Positions 32,880 through 38,168 of a DNA stretch of 38,168 bases are shown here, piece after piece. How positions within the stretch are numbered: the stretch's first letter is position 1; every line of letters starts with the position of its first letter. The position numbers and the translations under genes are program-made. Source of the stretch: BB31 sp964582525 (GTDB lineage Bacteria; Pseudomonadota; Gammaproteobacteria; Beggiatoales; Beggiatoaceae); the NCBI GenBank assembly GCA_964582525.1, contig CAZOSP010000022.1:1-38168 (forward strand), in the 5' to 3' direction. The notes under the pieces were generated by a model. The model was not told where the DNA came from. It did no database searches and saw only the letters and a program-made list of their open reading frames with translations.

Positions 32880-32907
32880 TTGACATTTCAAGCAAATGGT
32901 ATAAAAT
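32880..32907 (+). promoter_or_regulatory. Sigma-70-type promoter of tRNA-Pro
   Basis: TTGACA at 32880-32885 is a perfect -35 box. TAAAAT at 32902-32907 lies 16 bases further on (TATAAA two bases earlier is an alternative). Transcription would start a few bases before the tRNA at 32928. Confidence 0.75.
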
Positions 32908-32927
32908 CTCCTCTCTTTAGATTTTAA

Positions 32928-33004
<77 letters not shown>

Positions 33005-33014
33005 TAACTTATTG

Positions 33015-33045
33015 AAAAAAGCCGCTTTTTTAAGCGGCTTTTTTT
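33015..33045 (+). terminator. Rho-independent terminator after tRNA-Pro
   Basis: AAAAAAGCCGCTT pairs with AAGCGGCTTTTTT around a TTTT loop and continues in T residues, 10 bases after the tRNA. Confidence 0.93.
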
Positions 33046-33562
33046 GCGCCTGAAAATTTCAACATCATTTCAACATCAAAGCAAAAAATCAGGGTGAAAA
33101 AGGGTGAAAATAGGCAGCGGCCGCATCGCGCCGGCAAGCAAATTATTTTACGAATTTTTGCAGGTTTGGCGGTGCGGTGTGAAGGTATTTTGTATCGTGC
33201 CGAGACAAATATTTGGATTTCATATCAGAACCAGGATTGCCCCAAGCCAGAATATCAACATTGAAGCCGGCAGACTCGTAAAGGTAAATGCCCAGCGTAG
33301 CCGTTCATACCCCCACCCTCGAAATAAGAGCAGACCAGCAGCAGCGGCGCATCCCAACCCGCCCGCCCTCCCCTTTTGGCTATCAGCCGCGTAGTTTCGT
33401 CCCTGATCCGCACGCGCTGTATCATCGCCATACAAAGTGATGATTCTACATTTCACACAGTTGACATCTTCTTATGCTACACATGCGCAAGTTTTTCGCG
33501 CCTCCTCAAATCCAGACAGTTTTTGAGACTTGTTTGCAGGCTTCCTAATATCAGGAGTTTTT
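33046..33562. other. Gene-free stretch between tRNA-Pro and yfiR-like gene
   Basis: No gene is convincing in these 517 bases. A minus-strand open frame (33220-33456) encodes a hydrophobic C-terminal tail (LPASMLIFWLGAILVLI) but no family is recognised and no ribosome site is seen. The region 33290-33420 looks richer in GC than its surroundings. No repeat of the tRNA 3' end, as expected for an integrated element, was found by eye. Confidence 0.45.
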
Positions 33563-34102
33563 ATGCACCGTTTTAAGCATTTTTATCGCCTCAGTTTTGC
33601 CATAGCTTGGCTGCTGCTACCTGCATTAGCAAATCCAGCAGTTGACGCGGCTGAAGAATATGAAATTAAAGCCGTCTATTTGTTTCATCTCGGCGGCTAT
33701 ATTTATTGGCCTGATAGCGAGGCAGAAAAATTCCATATTTGCTTGCTGGGAGAAAACTCCTTTGGCGACAATCTGGCTTTTGTTGCCCAAGAAATCAAAA
33801 CAGTGCGAACACGCCCGGTGCAATTAAGTTATCTCAGCACGGTTGCCCAAGTCGATGCGTGTCAGGTGGTTTTTATCAGCGCTTCTGAGCGGCTACGCTT
33901 GCCTTACATTTTTCAACAGTTACAAAATAAACCCATACTCACGGTCAGCGACATGGATCGTTTTATCATTGCGGGCGGCATGGTGCAGTTTTTTCGCCGC
34001 GGCAGCCACATTCGTTTAATGCTTGATCCGCAAGCGTTTACCGATGCGGGTTTGAGACCCTCTGCACATTTGATGCGAATCGCCAAAACCATTGAACAAT
34101 AA
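33563..34102 (+). CDS. Periplasmic YfiR-family (DUF4154) protein
   Basis: The protein has 179 residues with a signal peptide (about 1-29, cleavage after PAVDA) and a single YfiR/DUF4154 domain. Family marks are the EYEIKAVYLFHLGGYIYWPD start, FHICLLGEN with Cys60, and VDACQVVFIS with Cys100, the pair that forms a disulfide in YfiR. P. aeruginosa YfiR is a periplasmic repressor of the diguanylate cyclase YfiN. Here no GGDEF gene is adjacent; instead the product is co-encoded with a TonB-dependent receptor, a recurrent arrangement for this family. AGGAG lies five bases before the ATG, favouring it over an upstream start at 33530. The stop overlaps the next gene's leader. Confidence 0.85.
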   Translation: MHRFKHFYRLSFAIAWLLLPALANPAVDAAEEYEIKAVYLFHLGGYIYWPDSEAEKFHICLLGENSFGDNLAFVAQEIKTVRTRPVQLSYLSTVAQVDACQVVFISASERLRLPYIFQQLQNKPILTVSDMDRFIIAGGMVQFFRRGSHIRLMLDPQAFTDAGLRPSAHLMRIAKTIEQ

Positions 34103-34116
34103 TGAGGAAATGCGCC

Positions 34117-36279
34117 ATGAAAATCTTAATTTTAAGCATTATTTTGAGTTTATCTGTGTCTATGGGGTGCGCCGCGTTTGAAGTTGATAGCCGCAAAGCC
34201 GAGCGTTTGCGCGGTTTAATCGGCTTGGAACTGGAGGATTTAGGCGAAGTCGAGGTCAAACTGGACGATGTGTTTGATATATTTGACGGTTTGGTGAAAG
34301 CACGTAAAGTCTCGGTTGCCAGCGGGGTTTCACAAGACATCAGCAGCGCGCCGGCGGTGACGACTTTGATTACCGCGCAAGACATTGAGGCGGTTGGCGC
34401 ACGCACCTTAGACGAGGCACTGGAAATGGTGCCGGGCTTGCACGCTGGTAAGCGCGGCATAGGCTACGAATACATTTACACCCTGCGCGGGATTCATACC
34501 AACCCCAGTCCGGAAGTGTTGGTATTGCTCAACGGTCTGCCGTTCAAAACTGCGTTTGACGGGCGTGCGCCTACTGATGGCTTTCCGGTCAGCGTGATTC
34601 AGCGCATCGAAGTGATTCGCGGACCCGGTTCGGCGTTATACGGCGCGGATGCGTTTGCCGGGGTGATCAACATCATCACCAAAACCGCCGCCGATATTCA
34701 AGGCACGGAACTCGGCGCACGGCTAGGCTCGTTTCAAAGCCGCAACGTCTGGCTGCAACACGGCGGACAAGTCGGTGGCATCGATTTGTCAGTGATGTTG
34801 GACTGGCAGCGCAGCGATGGCCATGACGGCTGGGTGGAAGCAGACGCGCAAACCCAGCTCGACGCGATGTTCGCGCCCTATGGCGCACCGTCCGCCTCGC
34901 AAGCACCATGCAAACTCAATGCGCAACGTGATTTGCTGCATTTGTATCTGGATGCCGGTTTCGGTAAACATTGGCGTTGGCGCGGCAGTCTGCGCCAAAA
35001 TAACGATGCCGGACGCGGCTTGGGGATTGCTCAAGCACTCGATCCGCCGAACCAAACCAGCACGGCGAACAACGATCTATTCATGACCAACTTGAGTTAT
35101 CACAACGCTGATGTCGCGCCCAACTGGGAAGTGCAAGCGCAACTGGCGTATCAATATGTGGATGGATTGGGTGATTATGTGATGTTTCCGCCCGGCGCGT
35201 TTGGCGGCGCGTTTCCCGACGGCTTTTTCTGGGTGTCGGGGTATAAGGACGATGAACTGCGCCTGGAAAGCAGTGCCTTGTTTCGCGGTTGGGCTAATCA
35301 TGCCCTGCGCGTCGGTGCAGGCTGGCAACAGTCGCGTCTAAGCGACGTGACGGAGCGCCGCAACTGGGACGTGGATTTGAGTACCGGGATGCCGTATCCG
35401 CTGGGCGAGATGACGGATTTCAGCAATAGCGCGCAAGCCTATGTTTTAACAACCTCGCGGCGCAATAGCTTTGCCTATTTGCAAGACACTTGGACGTTTC
35501 ATCCCGCTTGGGAATTAACCGCCGGACTTCGTTACGACGATTTTTCCGATTTCGGCAGCACCACCAATCCGCGTTTGGCCTTGGTATGGAAAACCACGCC
35601 CACGCTGACCAGCAAGTTGCTATACGGTTCTGCGTTTCGCGCCCCGTATTTCCTGGAACTGGAAACTAACAGTCCATTGCTGGGCATGGGCAATTCGGCG
35701 TTGCGGGCGGAAACCATCGACACCTATGAACTGGCTTGGGATTGGTTCGCCAACGTAAATTTACACTTGGCTTTGAACCTGTTTTATTACCAAATTGAAG
35801 ATAAAATCGGCTTCCCCGGCGGTCAGATTCAATACGCCAACTACGGCAAATGGGACGGACAGGGCTTTGAATTGGAAGCGCGTTGGAAGCTCTCCACCCG
35901 CGCCGCGCTGCTGTTTAACTACGCTTACCAAGATAACGAAAACGAAACCGGCGAAGCGGTGGCCGACGCTTTGCGCCAGTCCGCTTATGTGCGACTGGAC
36001 TGGATGTTCGTGCCCAATTGGTTTTTGGACATCAATGCCCGTTGGATTGCCGACCGCCCCCGCGCTGCTAACGACTGGCGCGAAGACATGGACGATTATT
36101 TCATCACTGATTTGACTTTGCGCCGCAAGGACATCAAAGGCAACTGGAATTTCGCCTTCGGCGTGCGCAACCTGTTCGATGCCGATGCCCGCGAGCCGAC
36201 CACGGTGAATATTGGCGTGACCAATGACTTGCCGCTGCCGGGACGCGAGTGGTTCGGCGAAGTGCGGTATCACTTTTGA
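34117..36279 (+). CDS. TonB-dependent outer-membrane receptor
   Basis: About 720 residues. A signal peptide (1-20) is followed by a short acidic linker, a plug domain (about 65-190: VTTLITAQDIEAVG, LRGIHTNPSPEVLVLLNG, IEVIRGPGSALYGADAF) and a 22-strand-type barrel ending in the outer-membrane consensus EVRYHF with terminal Phe. GAGGAAA lies eight bases before the ATG at 34117; an ATG at 34102 overlapping the yfiR stop is less likely. It imports a ligand with TonB energy. The ligand is not a recognisable siderophore or B12 by sequence; the neighbours point to a phosphorylated substrate, which is inference. Confidence 0.92.
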   Translation: MKILILSIILSLSVSMGCAAFEVDSRKAERLRGLIGLELEDLGEVEVKLDDVFDIFDGLVKARKVSVASGVSQDISSAPAVTTLITAQDIEAVGARTLDEALEMVPGLHAGKRGIGYEYIYTLRGIHTNPSPEVLVLLNGLPFKTAFDGRAPTDGFPVSVIQRIEVIRGPGSALYGADAFAGVINIITKTAADIQGTELGARLGSFQSRNVWLQHGGQVGGIDLSVMLDWQRSDGHDGWVEADAQTQLDAMFAPYGAPSASQAPCKLNAQRDLLHLYLDAGFGKHWRWRGSLRQNNDAGRGLGIAQALDPPNQTSTANNDLFMTNLSYHNADVAPNWEVQAQLAYQYVDGLGDYVMFPPGAFGGAFPDGFFWVSGYKDDELRLESSALFRGWANHALRVGAGWQQSRLSDVTERRNWDVDLSTGMPYPLGEMTDFSNSAQAYVLTTSRRNSFAYLQDTWTFHPAWELTAGLRYDDFSDFGSTTNPRLALVWKTTPTLTSKLLYGSAFRAPYFLELETNSPLLGMGNSALRAETIDTYELAWDWFANVNLHLALNLFYYQIEDKIGFPGGQIQYANYGKWDGQGFELEARWKLSTRAALLFNYAYQDNENETGEAVADALRQSAYVRLDWMFVPNWFLDINARWIADRPRAANDWREDMDDYFITDLTLRRKDIKGNWNFAFGVRNLFDADAREPTTVNIGVTNDLPLPGREWFGEVRYHF

Positions 36280-36309
36280 TTTTTTCCATCACTTAAATGA
36301 GGTATTGCT

Positions 36310-37305
36310 ATGAAAATTAAGCTGTATTGTCTTTCCGCTACCATTGGTGCAGCTTTGTTGAGTGCCAATGTGGCAGCTTTGAATATCGTACTTGGCAACG
36401 ACGACGGTTTGACCAGCAACGTCAAAGCCCTGTACAACGCACTGAAAACCCAGGGGCACGATGTGGTGGTTTCAGTCCCTTGCACTGGGCAAAGCGGCAT
36501 GGGTGCGGCGATTAAATTTCTCACCCCACTGACTCCGCTACAAACCGCCTGTTTGAACAACGCCGCCAAAGCCGGTGACCCAGGTGCCGGGATGGTGACC
36601 AAAAGCGGTGACGGCTTTAATTACAGCGATTTCTACTATGTCAATGGTACGCCGATCATGGCGTTGTCTTACGGTTTAGATGTCGCCGCGCCGAAACGCT
36701 GGGGCAAAGCACCTGACTTGGTATTATCCGGTCCCAACGAAGGGCAGAACGTCGGCAGCATCGTCAACAGTTCCGGCACGGTTGGCAATGTCCAATTTGC
36801 TGCCGCCCGCGGCTTATCCGCCATTGCCCTGAGTGCCGATACCAACACTGAAGGGCATAAAGATGCCGACGGCAATCACGAAGCGAATCCGTTGTCAGAT
36901 CAGGTGGCGAGTTTGACGCTGCAACTGCTGAACGAATTGAGCAAAAAAGCCAATGGTGGCGCACTCTTGCCCGCTGGCGTAGCACTGAACGTCAACTTTC
37001 CCGAGGAATTGAGCAATGCTACTTGGGCGTTTTCCCGTCACGGCAGCTACAACCAGTACGACATCAAATTTGTTGAAGATTTATCACAAGACCCGGTCGC
37101 ACAAGGCTTTGGCTTAGGTCAATATGCGTTCCCTGGTGTCACTATAGGATTTGCCAGTAGCGCACCGACAGCGGCGCAAACTCAAGACGAATCCATCGTG
37201 TATCGCAATCAAATTGCCGTGACCGCCATGCAGGTCGGCTTTGAACAAAGCCCCGCCGGTCAGCAATGGCTGCGTTTGCGTTTGCGTGACTTATTAAGCC
37301 AATGA
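36310..37305 (+). CDS. Exported SurE-family phosphatase (5'-nucleotidase-like)
   Basis: The 331 residues open with a signal peptide (about 1-23, cleavage after NVAA). The rest is a SurE domain: metal-binding Asp31-Asp32 in LGNDDG, Ser62 in GQSGMG, and Asn143 in SGPNEGQNVGS, which replaces the usual SGINxGxN while keeping all ligands. Classical SurE is cytoplasmic, about 250 residues, and dephosphorylates nucleoside monophosphates and polyphosphate. This one is longer and exported. GAGG precedes the ATG and it follows the receptor by 30 bases. It probably removes phosphate from a compound in the periplasm or outside the cell. Confidence 0.88.
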   Translation: MKIKLYCLSATIGAALLSANVAALNIVLGNDDGLTSNVKALYNALKTQGHDVVVSVPCTGQSGMGAAIKFLTPLTPLQTACLNNAAKAGDPGAGMVTKSGDGFNYSDFYYVNGTPIMALSYGLDVAAPKRWGKAPDLVLSGPNEGQNVGSIVNSSGTVGNVQFAAARGLSAIALSADTNTEGHKDADGNHEANPLSDQVASLTLQLLNELSKKANGGALLPAGVALNVNFPEELSNATWAFSRHGSYNQYDIKFVEDLSQDPVAQGFGLGQYAFPGVTIGFASSAPTAAQTQDESIVYRNQIAVTAMQVGFEQSPAGQQWLRLRLRDLLSQ

Positions 37306-37313
37306 GGTCAACC

Positions 37314-37946
37314 ATGCACCCTATACTTCGCTTTTTTCCGTTTATAATCATAATGTTAAGCGGCTGCAATAGCAGTGACGACGACACTACACCGAAGGTC
37401 ACTGTGAGCGATTTATCCGCTGGCGTGTACCAAGTCAGCAGCGGCAACCCCGATGCGCCCAACATCGGTCAATACTACGCCGGCAGCGACGGTAGCCGCT
37501 TGCTGGTATTAAATGACGCTGCCAATAAAGCCACCCAAGCGTACCGCAAAGCCAGCAGCGGCGATTGGAGTGCCGTGCCTGCCGTCACCCAGGACCTGAA
37601 CGTCAGTCTGTTACGTCACGATGCCGTAGCGAATACTCCCCTCACCGTAGCCAGCGCGGCGGGTTCTTATGTCACGCAAGTGAGTGAAGGCGTTATCGCC
37701 ACCTTCAGCATCGCCGCTGATGGCAGCCTCAGTGCCAGCAACTCCGCCTGCAAGTTGTCTGGTAAACTCACCCCCAGCAGCTTGCCGAATGCCCTAAGCC
37801 TCAGCTTAAACACGACTGCCTGCGGCAATTTACCCGCCAGCAGCCAGGGCAATCTGGTGTTGGATAACGGCTATTACCCCGCCGCGTTCCGTTTCATTAC
37901 TGACAACGGCACGCAACTGCTTGATTTGTGGGTGTATGCTGATTAA
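37314..37946 (+). CDS. Lipoprotein of unknown function
   Basis: The protein has 210 residues, started at the ATG at 37314 because GAGG sits eight bases upstream; the ATG at 37302 overlapping the surE stop is possible. A lipoprotein signal ends IMLSGC (Cys18), followed by an N-S-S-D-D-D-D tether that has Asn rather than Asp next to the Cys. The body is Ser-, Ala- and Gly-rich with repeated beta-strand patterns (GVYQVSSG, LLVLNDAAN, NLVLDNGYYPAAF) and two Cys that could pair. I do not recognise a family. As the last gene of the operon it may be an accessory of the receptor or a surface binding protein. Confidence 0.8.
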   Translation: MHPILRFFPFIIIMLSGCNSSDDDTTPKVTVSDLSAGVYQVSSGNPDAPNIGQYYAGSDGSRLLVLNDAANKATQAYRKASSGDWSAVPAVTQDLNVSLLRHDAVANTPLTVASAAGSYVTQVSEGVIATFSIAADGSLSASNSACKLSGKLTPSSLPNALSLSLNTTACGNLPASSQGNLVLDNGYYPAAFRFITDNGTQLLDLWVYAD

Positions 37947-37955
37947 CGGGTAAAC

Positions 37956-37987
37956 GAAATTCCAGAGGGATCAACCTCTGGAATTTC
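37956..37987. terminator. Hairpin at the end of the TonB receptor-SurE operon
   Basis: GAAATTCCAGAGG and CCTCTGGAATTTC form a perfect 13-bp stem around a 6-base loop, 10 bases after the lipoprotein stop codon. No long T-run follows, so terminator activity is likely but not certain. Confidence 0.6.
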
Positions 37988-38025
37988 ACTCCGCAGGTTT
38001 CGGTTTGTTTTCTCTGTCTGTTACC

Positions 38026-38095
38026 TATACGCTTCAGATAAATAATTTCCAAAAACCTGAAGGGTCTTGAAGACCTGTCAGGCTTGCTGAAAATC
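38026..38095 (+). repeat. Repeat similar to 29095-29150
   Basis: TATACGCTTCAGATA, then ATAATTTCCAAAAACCTG, then a hairpin of the CCTGACAGG family and TTGCTGA correspond to the stretch just upstream of the thiC riboswitch at 29095. Here the hairpin is longer. Nothing else is seen to the window end. Confidence 0.7.
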
Positions 38096-38168
38096 TATAT
38101 GCTTTCGACACCTCATCAAAGGGGAACGATCGTTCATCTCCGTCATACACACCTGACAGTTTTTCACT

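Noticed and set aside
33220..33456. Minus-strand open frame of 78 codons after tRNA-Pro with a hydrophobic C-terminal tail
   Set aside because: No ribosome binding site, no recognisable family in any frame, and composition biased by a GC-rich stretch; treated as non-coding.
33005..33562. Possible integrated element next to the tRNA-Pro gene
   Set aside because: No integrase gene and no repeat of the tRNA 3' end found by eye; the terminator after the tRNA is intact.

Overview
The window looks like the chromosome of a sulfur-oxidising, filamentous-type gammaproteobacterium (Thiotrichales/Beggiatoaceae-like; my inference, moderate confidence). The basis is the combination of gammaproteobacterial housekeeping genes (rlmH, rlmB, carA, thiC, sanA, metZ), a cyanobacterial-type regulator pair (slr1658/slr1659-like), a bidirectional-type [NiFe] hydrogenase large subunit (hoxH), an AAA ATPase fused to a PD-(D/E)XK nuclease, and a very high load of short palindromic repeats. 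No taxonomic marker such as rRNA is present.

Layout. 1-3.7 kb (minus strand): hoxH, fcl (GDP-fucose synthase), then an anti-sigma-type ATPase and a STAS protein. 3.7-8.6 kb (plus): an 81-bp inverted-repeat element, sanA and a SWIM-SNF2 helicase. 8.7-10.5 kb (minus): a membrane-anchored DUF302 protein and a lipoprotein with an SGNH-hydrolase fold that has lost its catalytic residues. 10.5-11.8 kb: gmd behind a cruciform-like repeat. 11.8-12.3 kb: a repeat cluster holding a fossil higB toxin gene. 12.3-18.9 kb (minus): a two-gene restriction-like defence module, a PLD-nuclease/helicase followed by an Eco57I-type adenine methyltransferase whose frame is broken at a 33-bp palindrome next to an A7 run. 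19-23.4 kb: rlmH, metZ, a Fae-like protein and an AAA/PD-(D/E)XK ATPase. 23.9-29.1 kb: glgB, rlmB and thiC with a TPP riboswitch. 29.2-32.4 kb: a tandem repeat block, an L,D-transpeptidase and carA. 32.9 kb: tRNA-Pro(GGG). 33.5-37.9 kb (plus): a tight four-gene cell-envelope operon encoding YfiR/DUF4154, a TonB-dependent receptor, an exported SurE phosphatase and a lipoprotein.

How genes work together. gmd and fcl catalyse consecutive steps of GDP-L-fucose synthesis but lie about 8.5 kb apart on opposite strands. The helicase and methyltransferase overlap by an ATGA junction and are presumably one anti-phage module. The final operon is the best candidate for an undescribed system: every product carries an export signal, which suggests outer-membrane capture plus periplasmic dephosphorylation of a phosphorylated compound such as a nucleotide.

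The main theme outside genes is repeats. At least six palindromic families occupy most intergenic spaces. They supply or abut the stop codons of several genes and one lies inside a coding region. Repeat similarities were judged by eye; starts were chosen from Shine-Dalgarno spacing and family length.
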